A stretch of 64,000 nt of DNA from JAMLHH01 sp037189845 (GCA_037189845.1 JBBCIS010000014.1:1-64000), one strand, 5' to 3'; positions 1 to 9,208 are shown, counted from the stretch's first letter. The notes: a model not told the origin generated them from the letters alone. A program made the numbers and translations.

Positions 1-1
1 C

Positions 2-880
2 TATGATAAAACGCAGACCAAGGTTACAGGAGCCAATTCTATCTGTGGTTCATCGCAAACATACACTGTATCTAATATACCCGCGGGAGCGACGGTGACC
101 TGGTTCCATCCGGGTGTAGACCTTATACTCACTCCATCCGGTAATTCCTGTATAGTAGCATCACGCGGACGGGGAGATGTAAAGCTGTATGCAGTGGTTT
201 CCTTCTGTGGCATGCTGGATACTTTCGTTAAAACGATTGCTATCAACATGCCTCAGTATGTATATTTTGCCAGTGAAAGCTACAGGACAGCATATCCGAA
301 TACAGAAGATGATTTTGGACTCAACATGCAGTGCTATAAAAATATCGGTGGCGGAATAGACTACACGGCACATTATGAAAACTATAGCAGCATTACCTGG
401 ACAAAAATGTCCTCATATCCTGCAGCTACGTCAGCCTTATGGAGCTCAAATGTAGGTGGAGATCCTAGAAAGATCAATGTGCATTTAAGAGTAGCAAATG
501 CATCGCTGACATTAAAGGCGGATGTGACCAATGCCTGTGGTACGATCTCCAATACCTATACTTTCCTGTCCAATGGTATCACTTGCTCAACTGCGATGAT
601 GCGTGGAGTGTCCGAACCCACAGAAGTAGACTACTATGATGCTTATATGTCCTACCAGACATTGATCATCACCTACAAGGATGAAGAGGAAAATAAATCA
701 GAGCTGATGAAGGTTATTATCTCTGACAAGATGGGCAATATTATCCTGGAGAAAACAGATGTTTCGATCAAAGAGGACCAGATACAGATAGATATGTCAG
801 CGTACAAGAGCGACAACTACTATGTGATTCTGCAATATGCTGACGGGAATATAGAGCCTCAGCAGGTAGCGAAGTTCTGA
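2..880 (+). CDS. C-terminal part of a large cell-surface protein (5' end outside window)
   Basis: The frame is open from base 2 with no start codon forced, so this is the 3' end of a longer gene; an internal ATG at 95 is not the real start. The first ~75 residues read like a PKD/Ig-like surface module, with phrases such as CGSSQTYTVSNIPAGATVTW that recur in Bacteroidota adhesin-like proteins. The last ~60 residues (VIISDKMGNIILEKT...) resemble a T9SS-type C-terminal beta-sandwich, but no YPNP motif is visible. It is probably secreted and attached at the surface; the substrate or partner is unknown. It converges with the dioxygenase on the other strand, with a shared hairpin between them. Confidence 0.7.
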   Translation, partial: YDKTQTKVTGANSICGSSQTYTVSNIPAGATVTWFHPGVDLILTPSGNSCIVASRGRGDVKLYAVVSFCGMLDTFVKTIAINMPQYVYFASESYRTAYPNTEDDFGLNMQCYKNIGGGIDYTAHYENYSSITWTKMSSYPAATSALWSSNVGGDPRKINVHLRVANASLTLKADVTNACGTISNTYTFLSNGITCSTAMMRGVSEPTEVDYYDAYMSYQTLIITYKDEEENKSELMKVIISDKMGNIILEKTDVSIKEDQIQIDMSAYKSDNYYVILQYADGNIEPQQVAKF

Positions 881-904
881 TAATTAAGCTTCACAAAATA
901 AAAA

Positions 905-940
905 AGAGCTTGTCAGCAATACAGCCGGCAAGCTCTCTTT
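905..940. terminator. Bidirectional intrinsic terminator
   Basis: A 10-bp stem AGAGCTTGTC / GGCAAGCTCT (one G-T wobble) has a 12-nt loop. It is preceded by an A-run and followed by TTT, so it can act in both directions between the two convergent genes. Confidence 0.75.
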
Positions 941-956
941 ATTATGAACAATTCTT

Positions 957-1982
957 CTATGAAGTCCAGGAAACATGGATCTCACGAGGGCCTTTGTAAG
1001 GTAATCTTCCGTGCGCTGTAGAAAAATTATCCAGAGCGATCACATCACCTTTTTTCCATTGGAGGAAATACATATGATCCCAGATCAGATCCTGTACGTG
1101 CTGGATATGAGATTCCGGAATTTCTGTACCGTCAGCATAGCAGACATGCATCGCTCTGTCAATAGGCTTTTCTGTGAATTTTTTCAGGAAAGTAACTACC
1201 TGCAGGTAAATATTGACTTTCCATGCATCAAAGGTCTTTTGTCTCCGGACAATTTTTGCATATTCCATGGCAGCTGCAGAGGCGTGAAATACCTGTAAGT
1301 GATTGAACCACGCTTCGTCTCCGGATTGCGGATGCTTTTTAAACGCAGTATGTGTGCTGATGAGCCTGAGCTCGTTGCCATTCACCCATTCTACCGTAAT
1401 ATTATTTTCAGCACATTTTTTTTCTACGACAGATTTATCAGTGGTCTGAAACATATCTACCCAGGGTTTTAGCTGGAAAGAATTGCTTTTTTCCTGTCCC
1501 GGAGCACAATAATTTCTGATGATTTTAATGCCCTTGGTTTCAAAATCTTTTTTGATCTTCGGATTCATATTTTTAGCTACTTCCCTGAAATCACAGATCG
1601 GAGTTTCGCCGCCTACCTGAGGTTCTATATAACAGTAAAACATCAGTCGTCTCGGAGCTGTAGGCAGGAAGCTCATCTCGCAGTGCTGCATGATAGGGTA
1701 GTGGGGAGGCAGCTCACTTGCTGAAAAAACATATTCAGTACCTTTTACAATATTTCTTGGCGAAGTACCCAGGTAATCGTTCTTTAAATCGTTGTCCAGC
1801 GTTTTTGCGATGGCCTCAAAATCTGCAGGCTGGTTGACCTCAAATCCACGGAACAATACTGCTCCGTTTTGTGCCATTTTCTGATTTAGCTCAGACAGGT
1901 TATTCTGAATGTATTCCTTTAGTTTCCCGATACTATTACCTCCTGTTGCCTGGGGTGTAACGATAAATGGGTTAGTTGCCAT
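957..1982 (-). CDS. TauD/TfdA-family Fe(II)/2-oxoglutarate dioxygenase (SyrP-like)
   Basis: A 341-residue protein of the TauD/TfdA fold, the non-heme iron 2-oxoglutarate oxygenases that hydroxylate small molecules or carrier-bound amino acids. The iron-binding facial triad is visible as H100-x-E102 (QHCEMSF) with the distal H324 (TAHGR), and R333 (GPRE) is placed to hold 2-oxoglutarate. The HxE form in place of HxD is known in clavaminate-synthase-like and SyrP-like members. It appears cytoplasmic: no signal peptide. It is monocistronic, convergent with the surface protein gene. The substrate cannot be read from the sequence, and no biosynthetic cluster is adjacent. Confidence 0.85.
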   Translation of the reverse strand: MATNPFIVTPQATGGNSIGKLKEYIQNNLSELNQKMAQNGAVLFRGFEVNQPADFEAIAKTLDNDLKNDYLGTSPRNIVKGTEYVFSASELPPHYPIMQHCEMSFLPTAPRRLMFYCYIEPQVGGETPICDFREVAKNMNPKIKKDFETKGIKIIRNYCAPGQEKSNSFQLKPWVDMFQTTDKSVVEKKCAENNITVEWVNGNELRLISTHTAFKKHPQSGDEAWFNHLQVFHASAAAMEYAKIVRRQKTFDAWKVNIYLQVVTFLKKFTEKPIDRAMHVCYADGTEIPESHIQHVQDLIWDHMYFLQWKKGDVIALDNFSTAHGRLPYKGPREIHVSWTS

Positions 1983-2194
1983 GATATGATGCTTTGTTTT
2001 TTATAAAATGATTTTGTCAATAAAGCACTTGAATTAAAAGTAAAACAAATGCCGACTCTGTAATAAAATTATGATTTTTTAGTATTTATCAGAACATTAT
2101 TCTACAAAAACAGTAGAGAATTTTTCTTTTGCCTGTAAATATTGAATAATAGAAATGTAACGAAGTTATAAAGGCACAAAGAAATGTACGAAAA

Positions 2195-2220
2195 CCTTAG
2201 TGACTTGGAGTCTTAGTGGC
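2195..2220. repeat. Short intergenic tandem-like repeat (CTTAGTG / CTTGGAGT / CTTAGTGG)
   Basis: The stretch reads as three imperfect 8-9 base units (CCTTAGTGA, CTTGGAGT, CTTAGTGGC) just past the stop of the permease gene. No coding or terminator role is evident. Confidence 0.4.
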
Positions 2221-2236
2221 TAACGAAACTCAAAAA

Positions 2237-3316
2237 CTATTTCGGTGCTCTCCACATCAGGAGTATAGCCACAAAAATAAACAGGAAATTGGGAATCCAT
2301 GCTCCCCACATCGGTTCGAGATTTCCTTTGGTGGAAAATACAGCGGAGAATTGCTGGATCATGATATAGATACCGCTGATGGCCAGACCTGCCACGATAT
2401 AGATACCCATGCCGTTTCTTCTTTTTTTCGTAGTCATCGCATACGCAATGATGGTCAGAATGACCGTGCTGGCAGGGACAGCAGTTCGTTTGTATTCTTC
2501 AGCTTCATAAAACTGCAGATTTTCAGCTCCTTTAGCCTTTTGTTCCGCTATGAATTTCTTTAGCTCAGGAGTCGTCATGGATTCTTTAATATTGATCTGC
2601 ACTAAGAAATCCATGGGCCTAAATCCCCAGTTAAAGTTCTTTTTACTTTCTTCCGTGATCTTATCCTCCTGTTCGTTGATAACAGTCCTTTCAATATAAT
2701 TCTCTACCAGCCAGTTTTTGTGAGCTGTATCCCAGGCAATTCTGTCAGCTGCCAGCTTATACGTCATCAGTCTGCCTTCGAATACTTCAAGCGTGAATTT
2801 ATATCCTGATTTGTCGCCATCATTCCAGGACTGTGCATACACCAGTGTATCTCTTTTAAACTGGAAATGAACATTGTCTTTGGAAGTTTCTACGCTGGAT
2901 GAAGTATACTTGTCAGTAAATTCAAAAAACTTTTTGTTGGAATCCGGCAGCCAGTAATGATTGGTCATATAAAAAAGTCCTGCCAGAAATGAAGCTGATA
3001 TCAGATAAGGAACCAGTAGCCTGTAAAAGCTGACCCTGCCTGCCAGCATAGCGATGATCTCTGAGTCACCGGTGAGCTTTGAGGTGAAAAAAATGACAGA
3101 AATAAATACAAAGATAGGAGCCAGCATCATGATGATCCACGGAACAAAATGAACATAGTACTGAGTGATAATTTCCCAGGCGCTCAGTCCGGAAGTAATA
3201 AAATCATCTATCTTCTCCGTAATATCTATAATGATGGCAATAGAAGTCAGCAGGAGCAGGATAAAACCAAACGTTCCTAAATATTTCTTAATAATATATC
3301 TGTCTAGAAGATTCAT
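2237..3316 (-). CDS. LptF/LptG-family permease (YjgP/YjgQ)
   Basis: A 359-residue inner-membrane protein with the LptF/G layout: three N-terminal membrane segments (about residues 13-35, 55-80, 100-118), a large periplasmic beta-jellyroll domain in the middle (about 120-265) and three C-terminal segments. With LptBC it would form the ABC transporter that extracts lipopolysaccharide from the inner membrane. The C-terminal GNLEPMWGAWIPNFLF motif is typical of the family; whether it is LptF or LptG is unclear. Its ATG follows the tgt stop codon directly (TAAATG), so the two genes are co-transcribed and probably translationally coupled. Confidence 0.88.
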   Translation of the reverse strand: MNLLDRYIIKKYLGTFGFILLLLTSIAIIIDITEKIDDFITSGLSAWEIITQYYVHFVPWIIMMLAPIFVFISVIFFTSKLTGDSEIIAMLAGRVSFYRLLVPYLISASFLAGLFYMTNHYWLPDSNKKFFEFTDKYTSSSVETSKDNVHFQFKRDTLVYAQSWNDGDKSGYKFTLEVFEGRLMTYKLAADRIAWDTAHKNWLVENYIERTVINEQEDKITEESKKNFNWGFRPMDFLVQINIKESMTTPELKKFIAEQKAKGAENLQFYEAEEYKRTAVPASTVILTIIAYAMTTKKRRNGMGIYIVAGLAISGIYIMIQQFSAVFSTKGNLEPMWGAWIPNFLFIFVAILLMWRAPK

Positions 3317-4447
3317 TTAGAGCCTTTGCGCCAATTTTGGAACCATCTGATTTTTCCAGCTTGCAAAATCGCCTTCGATAATGTGCTTGCGTGCTTCTGT
3401 AACGAGCCACAGATAAAATGAAAGATTGTGAATGCTGGCTACCTGGTAGGCTAACAGCTCATCGCTGATGAACAAGTGCCTCAGATAAGCTTTGGAATGC
3501 GTCTGGCTGGTACCGGCAGGACAATTCGCATCAATAGGGCTGAAATCATCTTTCCACTTTGCATTTTTGATGTTAATGATGCCTTCTGAAGTGAACAGCT
3601 GCCCATTTCTGGCATTGCGTGTAGGCATTACGCAGTCAAACATATCTATTCCCAGTGCAATACACTCCAGAATATTTGCAGGAGTTCCTACGCCCATCAG
3701 GTATCTTGGTTTGTCTTTTGGAAGAATAGAGCAGACTTCATCCGTCATGGCATACATTTCTTCATGAGGTTCACCTACAGAAAGTCCCCCGATAGCATTG
3801 GCAGGTCTGTCACAGGAAGCAATAAATTCAGCCGATCTTTTTCTTAAATCAGAATAAGTGCTTCCCTGTACGATAGGCATCAGAGTCTGCTCATATCCAT
3901 ATAATGGTTCAGTGCTGTCAAATCTGTCGATACATCTTTTGAGCCATCTGTGTGTCATCTCCATAGAACGGCGGGCGTAGTTGTAATCACAGGGATATGG
4001 CGTACATTCATCAAATGCCATGATGAAATCCGCACCGATAATTCTTTGGATATCCATGACATATTCCGGAGTGAAGAGATGCTTGCTGCCGTCTATATGT
4101 GACTTGAAAGTAGCGCCTTCCTCCGTGATTTTTCTTCTGTCGCTCAATGAATATACCTGATAACCACCACTGTCTGTTAAAATAGGCTTATCCCAGGTGT
4201 TGAATTGATGCAGACCGCCGGCTTTTCTTAAAATATCCAGTCCCGGTCTCAGATATAAGTGATAAGTATTACCGAGAATGATCTGTGCGTGAACATCTTC
4301 TTTTAACTCACTGAAATGTACGGCTTTTACAGTTCCGGCAGTTCCTACAGGCATAAAAATCGGTGTTTGGATGACACCGTGATCTGTAGTGATTTCTCCG
4401 GCACGTGCCTGACTATTTTTATCTGAGTTTTGTAATTTAAAATGCAT
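3317..4447 (-). CDS. tgt: tRNA-guanine(34) transglycosylase (queuine tRNA-ribosyltransferase)
   Basis: A 376-residue enzyme that exchanges guanine-34 for preQ1 in GUN-anticodon tRNAs, in queuosine synthesis. The hallmarks are DSGGYQVYSL at 92-101, MAFDECTPYP at 143-152, GGLSVGEP, and the nucleophile D271 in FDCVMPTRNARNG. The C-terminal zinc site is altered: alignment to the E. coli ligands C302/C304/C307/H333 gives C309, A311, S314 and H340 here, so two cysteines are missing. This may be lineage-typical. The gene heads an operon with the LptF/G permease and diverges from the glycosyltransferase at 4494. Confidence 0.95.
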   Translation of the reverse strand: MHFKLQNSDKNSQARAGEITTDHGVIQTPIFMPVGTAGTVKAVHFSELKEDVHAQIILGNTYHLYLRPGLDILRKAGGLHQFNTWDKPILTDSGGYQVYSLSDRRKITEEGATFKSHIDGSKHLFTPEYVMDIQRIIGADFIMAFDECTPYPCDYNYARRSMEMTHRWLKRCIDRFDSTEPLYGYEQTLMPIVQGSTYSDLRKRSAEFIASCDRPANAIGGLSVGEPHEEMYAMTDEVCSILPKDKPRYLMGVGTPANILECIALGIDMFDCVMPTRNARNGQLFTSEGIINIKNAKWKDDFSPIDANCPAGTSQTHSKAYLRHLFISDELLAYQVASIHNLSFYLWLVTEARKHIIEGDFASWKNQMVPKLAQRL

Positions 4448-4482
4448 TTGACTCTATATCTTTTATCTATCTTGGAGCGAAC

Positions 4483-4490
4483 CAAAGTTA
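4483..4490 (-). promoter_or_regulatory. TANNTTTG (-7) box upstream of tgt
   Basis: On the minus strand this reads TAACTTTG, an exact match to the Bacteroidota sigma -7 consensus TANNTTTG, 35 bases before the tgt start. No clear TTTG -33 element was seen. Confidence 0.5.
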
Positions 4491-4493
4491 ATC

Positions 4494-5594
4494 ATGCCAG
4501 AACACCTTCTATATATAGCTGTTGCAATACAGATATTGTATTATGGTATGCTGTTGCTGAAAATATTTTTCGCACGACAGAGCACAAAAATAGATAATAA
4601 TCATCATTTACCTGTTTCAGTTATCATTTGTGCCAGAAATGAATCAGAAAATCTTAGAAAATATCTGCCGCGGATTTTAGAGCAGGACCATCCCGGGTTT
4701 GAAGTCGTAGTGGTCAATGATGCATCATCAGATGATACCTTGAATGTTTTAAAAGAATTTGAACAAAAATACAAGCATCTTAAGCTGGTCAATATATTGC
4801 CGGAAAATAAAACGACATCCGGGAAAAAAGGTGCATTGCAATCAGGAATTTCGGCTGCGCAATATCCTTATCTATTGATGACAGATGCAGATTGTTATCC
4901 CAAAAGTAATCAATGGATCAGAAAAATGACCGCGAATTTTTCCGGTGATACTGAATTGATACTGGGAATTGCTCCTTATGAGAATAAAAACACCTGGCTG
5001 GATAATATAGTTGCTTACGAAACGATCACCACCATGATACAGTATGTTGGATATGCTTTGTGGAATATCCCGTACATGGGTGTCGGGCGGAATATTGCCT
5101 ACACAAGATCACTCTTTAACAAAGTAGGAGGATTCGGTTCGCATCTGGAGATCACCTCGGGAGATGATGATTTATTTGTTCAGGAAGCAGTGAAGCATAC
5201 CAAAACCGTTGTATGTCAGGATATTGGGACATATATGTACAGTCTGCCTCCTGACAGCTACAACTCATGGTGGAATCAAAAAACTAGGCATTATGCTACT
5301 GGCGGAAAATATCAGATGGTTCACCATATTTTTTTAGGACTGTTTATAGCTTCAAAATTAATTTTTTACATGTTGTTATTGTATTTAATTTGTTTTCTGC
5401 AATGTGATAATTCTGCCTGGATATGCTCCCTTTTATATTTTTTAATGTTGCAATTGTCCCTGTATGGCTTTTGTCATAAATATTCGTTAAACTTGAATTT
5501 CTATAAAATTGCAGTATTGGATTTGATATACATTATTGCTCTGGTAGCTCAGGGTGCTCATTCAAAATTGACTCAAAAAGCAACATGGAAATGA
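4494..5594 (+). CDS. Membrane-associated family 2 glycosyltransferase
   Basis: A 366-residue GT2 enzyme. An N-terminal membrane segment (about residues 4-24) precedes the GT-A domain (about 38-270), with the opening PVSVIICARNE, the VVVNDASSDDT nucleotide-binding loop and the DAD metal motif in MTDADCYP. Two or three C-terminal hydrophobic segments follow (about 282-350). It would transfer a sugar from a nucleotide donor to a lipid or polysaccharide at the inner membrane; the acceptor is unknown. The stop codon overlaps the start of the ECF sigma factor gene, so the two are probably co-translated. Confidence 0.85.
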   Translation: MPEHLLYIAVAIQILYYGMLLLKIFFARQSTKIDNNHHLPVSVIICARNESENLRKYLPRILEQDHPGFEVVVVNDASSDDTLNVLKEFEQKYKHLKLVNILPENKTTSGKKGALQSGISAAQYPYLLMTDADCYPKSNQWIRKMTANFSGDTELILGIAPYENKNTWLDNIVAYETITTMIQYVGYALWNIPYMGVGRNIAYTRSLFNKVGGFGSHLEITSGDDDLFVQEAVKHTKTVVCQDIGTYMYSLPPDSYNSWWNQKTRHYATGGKYQMVHHIFLGLFIASKLIFYMLLLYLICFLQCDNSAWICSLLYFLMLQLSLYGFCHKYSLNLNFYKIAVLDLIYIIALVAQGAHSKLTQKATWK

Positions 5595-6178
5595 AGAATA
5601 AGGTCACAGATTTAGAATTAATAGAGTTAGCAAAGAATGATGACCAACGTGCCTATGCCGAACTGTTGGAACGATACCGGAGATCAGTATATTATCTGAT
5701 CTTAAAGATTGTCAAAGCTCCCGAAGATGCGGAAGATCTGACCTATGTCACCTTCACAAAAGCTTTCAGAAATTTAGACAAATATGTTCCTACACACGGC
5801 TTTTCTACATGGGTATTTAAAATTGCTTCCAATACATCTATAGATTTTCTGAGAAAAAAATCAATTGAAACTGTAGGAATTGCATTGGGCAGTGATATTC
5901 AACCCGGAGAAGTGGTGCTGGATAATAAAGTTGCTGCTGCTACGCTCAATCCTGAAGAGAGAATTATCAAAGAACAACGTATGGAAATCATACATGATGT
6001 AGTACAGCATCTGGACGAAGATTTTGAAAGGGTTATCAGGCTAAGATTTTTTGAAGAATACTCTTATGACGAAATCGCAAATGAGCTGAATTTGCCGCTT
6101 GGAACAGTAAAAGTTCAGATTCACAGGGCTAAAAAATTACTACAGTCTATATTAAAGGAAAGCGCAGAAAAATTTTAA
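5591..6178 (+). CDS. ECF-type RNA polymerase sigma factor
   Basis: About 195 residues with the two sigma domains: region 2 near residues 25-90 (DAEDLTYVTFTKAF, FSTWVFKIASNTSIDFLR) and region 4 near 130-190 (YSYDEIANELNLPLGTVKVQIHRAKK). An ATG at 5585 is also in frame. The ATG at 5591 is preferred because it forms a 4-base ATGA overlap with the glycosyltransferase stop, the usual arrangement for coupling. No anti-sigma gene is adjacent; an Omp85-type barrel gene follows 11 bases later. The regulon is unknown. Confidence 0.85.
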   Translation: MKNKVTDLELIELAKNDDQRAYAELLERYRRSVYYLILKIVKAPEDAEDLTYVTFTKAFRNLDKYVPTHGFSTWVFKIASNTSIDFLRKKSIETVGIALGSDIQPGEVVLDNKVAAATLNPEERIIKEQRMEIIHDVVQHLDEDFERVIRLRFFEEYSYDEIANELNLPLGTVKVQIHRAKKLLQSILKESAEKF

Positions 6179-6189
6179 AATATATCCCC

Positions 6190-7410
6190 TTGAAGCCTAA
6201 GCATACACTATTTTTCATTGCTTTTTTATTAGCTGCATTTTCATCCCGCGCACAGGATTCAGGTGCCAGTGATTCATTGCCTGTTGTTCAGGAAGCACAG
6301 GATTCCGTTGTTATCGATACATTAGCTGTTATCCGGGAGATACAGGATTCATTAGCTACAGATACTACTGCTGAAAAGAAATCTTTTTTTTATAAAATTT
6401 TCAATCAGACCAGGCCGGTAACCTATCTGGCCTTTCCATTAGTGTATTATACGCCGGAAACCAACCTGATGCTTGGAGTAGGAGGAGTGGTGACATGGAG
6501 ATTGAAAAATGACAGTACAACGGCTCCGACATATATTATTCCCTGGGTGACATATTCTATAGACCACCAGATGAATATTGAAATTTTTGGCAGCTTATAC
6601 CATAAAGGGAATAAGCATCAGCTGGAATATGAATTGAACTACAGGAAGCAAAAACAGCCTTTTTACGGCATTGGTAACAAGCTGGAGAAGGATCATAAAG
6701 AAATAGCGCTCACAAAGGGATACAGGTTTTATACATCTTATCAGAACCGCATCAAAGATGTCTTTTTGATAGGTCCGGTATATCATATGGACTACACCAC
6801 CAGTATAGAAGCTGAGCCGGGCAAAATGCTCGACACTAATAATTATGTGGGTAAGCCAGGTGGATTTGTGCAAGGTGCCGGTATCAGAACAGCATTTGAC
6901 AACAGAGATGATGTTTATTTTCCGTATAAAGGAAATTTCTTTGAAGTGACAGCCATCGGATATCCTACCTGGATGGGCAGCAAATATCAATTTGGGAGCT
7001 TGAAGGCAGAGTACAGAGCTTTTCTGAATATAAAGAGAAAAGTCATTCTGGCATCTCAGGTGATGTCACAGATGAGTTTCGGAGATATTCCTTTTTATAT
7101 GTTGCCGAGACTGGGAGGTGATAAGCTGTTGAGAGGATATACGGCAGGTTCTGCCAGAGATAAATTTTTATTCAATTTACAGGGAGAGCTGAGAGTTCCG
7201 CTGGGCAGACTGATTCTTTCCGGATTTTTTGGAAGTGGTATAGTAGGAGATGAGTTTATGGACTACTTTAAAGTGAAGGAATATTCCTATTCTATAGGCG
7301 GCGGCGCGAGATTCAGACCGTTTAAAGACAAAAATATAGTAGCCAGGCTGGATGTAGGATTCTGGAGAGGAACCTACGGAATTTACTTTGTTTTCAACGA
7401 GGCATTTTAG
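6190..7410 (+). CDS. Omp85/BamA-type outer-membrane beta-barrel protein (surface antigen family)
   Basis: A 406-residue protein with a clean signal peptide ending at SSRAQ (about residue 22), a low-complexity linker, and a C-terminal 16-strand-type barrel domain matching bacterial surface antigen (Omp85-like) proteins: GIRTAFDNRDDVYFPYKG, then LLRGYTAGSARD, close to the conserved RGY of BamA/TamA barrels. There are no POTRA repeats, so it is a barrel-only member. The start codon is TTG; it is chosen because the signal peptide begins exactly there and no ATG is near. It sits 11 bases after the sigma factor gene and probably shares its transcript. Confidence 0.75.
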   Translation: MKPKHTLFFIAFLLAAFSSRAQDSGASDSLPVVQEAQDSVVIDTLAVIREIQDSLATDTTAEKKSFFYKIFNQTRPVTYLAFPLVYYTPETNLMLGVGGVVTWRLKNDSTTAPTYIIPWVTYSIDHQMNIEIFGSLYHKGNKHQLEYELNYRKQKQPFYGIGNKLEKDHKEIALTKGYRFYTSYQNRIKDVFLIGPVYHMDYTTSIEAEPGKMLDTNNYVGKPGGFVQGAGIRTAFDNRDDVYFPYKGNFFEVTAIGYPTWMGSKYQFGSLKAEYRAFLNIKRKVILASQVMSQMSFGDIPFYMLPRLGGDKLLRGYTAGSARDKFLFNLQGELRVPLGRLILSGFFGSGIVGDEFMDYFKVKEYSYSIGGGARFRPFKDKNIVARLDVGFWRGTYGIYFVFNEAF

Positions 7411-7724
7411 ATCTAATATTTTTTATAGGTAGATGAAGATGGTTAGGTAGTCGCATGACATTCGTATTTTAGTAAATATTTGACAGATAATCATTTAAAT
7501 AAACAGCCACGATTCACTAATAAATAGATAAACATTCCTATTCCTTTCTCAAACAGTAATCTGATTATAAATAATGGCAGTAAAAGCATCTTTGTTGTGC
7601 TGAAAAATTCAATTCATGTATTAGCGGCAATTTAATATCCTTTTAAATGTGAACACCGTGAGGTGGTCGGGTGACATTTTTATCATTCGTCTCATTTCCC
7701 TACATTCGTATAAATGCGCAAAAA
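7411..7724. other. Intergenic stretch with imperfect direct repeats
   Basis: No gene is seen in these ~310 bases. They contain an imperfect 17-base direct repeat (GGTAGTCGCATGACATT at 7446 and GGTGGTCGGGTGACATT at 7662, 14/17 identical). A segment at about 7602-7636 resembles one at about 58070-58104. Confidence 0.4.
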
Positions 7725-8885
7725 ATGGGTAAGAAGTTATTGAAGTTCATCATAGGATTAGCTGTATTATACGTACTGGTAATTTTGATTCTTCCGGGTA
7801 TTATTGACAAAAGGATGAATAAAAACGCCCAAAATCCGCCATATATAGTTTCGGAAGAAGCACAGCAGGTGTTCAACTCACTGGATTTTATAGCTGATCT
7901 GCATTGTGATGCTTTGCTCTGGAAAAGAAATCTCAACAAAAAGCACACATATGGTCATGTGGATATTCCACGTCTGATAGAAGGAAAAGTAGCATTACAG
8001 GCATTTACCATAGTATCTAAGGTGCCTTTCGGAATCAATTTCCATGCAAACGATACTGATTCTGATATGCTGAAATTGCATTCATTTGCAATAGGCCGTG
8101 GACCTTCTTCCTGGTTCAATGTGACTAACAGAGCTATTTCCCAATGCAGAGAATTGAAAAAGTTTGAGGGGAAATCTGATGGAAAATTCAGAATCATCTA
8201 CAGTGCAGAAGATTTACAAAAATATCTGGAGGACAGAAATAATCAGCCGCAGATATCGGCCGGATTCTTAGGAATAGAAGGGCTGCATGCATTGGGTGGC
8301 GATATTAAAAATGTAGATGTTCTCTACAATGCAGGCGTAAGAATGATGGCCCCTGTCCATTTTCAGGACAATGAGCTGGGAGGTTCTGCTCACGGAGAAA
8401 CTCATGAAGGACTGAGTGATTTTGGCAAACAGGTATTGGCAAAAATTGCAGAAAAAAATATTATTCTGGATGTAGCCCATTCCTCACCGAAAATGCTGGA
8501 TGATATTATTCAGGTATATCATAAGCCGATCATCACTTCACATACCGGCGTATATGGTACTTGTCCATCTCCACGAAATTTATCTGACAAACATCTGAAA
8601 GCTATTGCTCAGAGTGGAGGTCTGATAGGAATTGCATTGTTTGAAGGAGCGGTTTGTGGTCCTGATGCCAGTGCTACTGCCAAAGCGATGAAGTATGCAG
8701 TGGACTTAGTAGGTGCAGATTATGTTGCGCTGGGTTCAGATTATGACGGAGCTGTAACAGCTCCTTTTGATATCACAGGACTGAATATTTTAGTCGAGGC
8801 CATGCTCAAAGAGGGACTGACTCCGGAGCAGATCCGCCTCATCATGGGAGAAAACGTAAAAAGATTCTGGTTGGATAATTTGTAA
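7725..8885 (+). CDS. Membrane-anchored dipeptidase (peptidase family M19)
   Basis: About 386 residues from the ATG at 7725; an earlier in-frame start at 7671 would put a less plausible extension before the signal anchor GKKLLKFIIGLAVLYVLVILIL. The dinuclear zinc ligands of renal-dipeptidase-like enzymes are visible: H60-x-D62 (DLHCDA), the bridging Glu in GIEGLHALGG, His in LDVAHSS, His in ITSHTG, and the Asp in LGSDYDGA. It would cleave dipeptides, including D-amino-acid or beta-lactam-like ones, in the periplasm. It stands alone, with no operon partner upstream. Confidence 0.92.
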   Translation: MGKKLLKFIIGLAVLYVLVILILPGIIDKRMNKNAQNPPYIVSEEAQQVFNSLDFIADLHCDALLWKRNLNKKHTYGHVDIPRLIEGKVALQAFTIVSKVPFGINFHANDTDSDMLKLHSFAIGRGPSSWFNVTNRAISQCRELKKFEGKSDGKFRIIYSAEDLQKYLEDRNNQPQISAGFLGIEGLHALGGDIKNVDVLYNAGVRMMAPVHFQDNELGGSAHGETHEGLSDFGKQVLAKIAEKNIILDVAHSSPKMLDDIIQVYHKPIITSHTGVYGTCPSPRNLSDKHLKAIAQSGGLIGIALFEGAVCGPDASATAKAMKYAVDLVGADYVALGSDYDGAVTAPFDITGLNILVEAMLKEGLTPEQIRLIMGENVKRFWLDNL

Positions 8886-8932
8886 TAGTTTTGTATTATT
8901 GATATAATATAACTTATTAAAATCTAATTATT

Positions 8933-9154
8933 ATGAAAAGTGTTTTGTTTTTATCCATCGCTTTATTGAGTGTATCCTGTAGTAAAGAAAAAGAACAGGA
9001 AAAAGTTGAAGTGGAAATTGAAAGAACATGTAATTGTAAAGATTCTATATCCGGAATGACTGTTTCGTATGATATGAAAAAAAATACATTAGTCAATCAT
9101 AAAAAAGAATGCGAGGGTATGAGTATGGGAACAGTAACATGTGATTTAAAATAG
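8933..9154 (+). CDS. Small hypothetical lipoprotein
   Basis: A 73-residue protein with a lipoprotein signal: hydrophobic MKSVLFLSIALLSVSC, with the lipobox cysteine at residue 16. The mature part is short and charged and carries four more cysteines (CNC, KEC, VTC), which could form disulfides or bind metal. Its start lies 47 bases after the dipeptidase stop, so co-transcription is possible. I do not recognise a family. Confidence 0.6.
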   Translation: MKSVLFLSIALLSVSCSKEKEQEKVEVEIERTCNCKDSISGMTVSYDMKKNTLVNHKKECEGMSMGTVTCDLK

Positions 9155-9208
9155 ATATAGTATGGTTTAATTTTTAAACTATAGAAAAAACATGTCAATA
9201 AAAAAACT

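Noticed and set aside
2311..2330. GGTTCGA-like T-loop motif of a tRNA
   Set aside because: It lies inside the LptF/G gene, and no acceptor or anticodon stem can be formed around it. No tRNA was found in the window.
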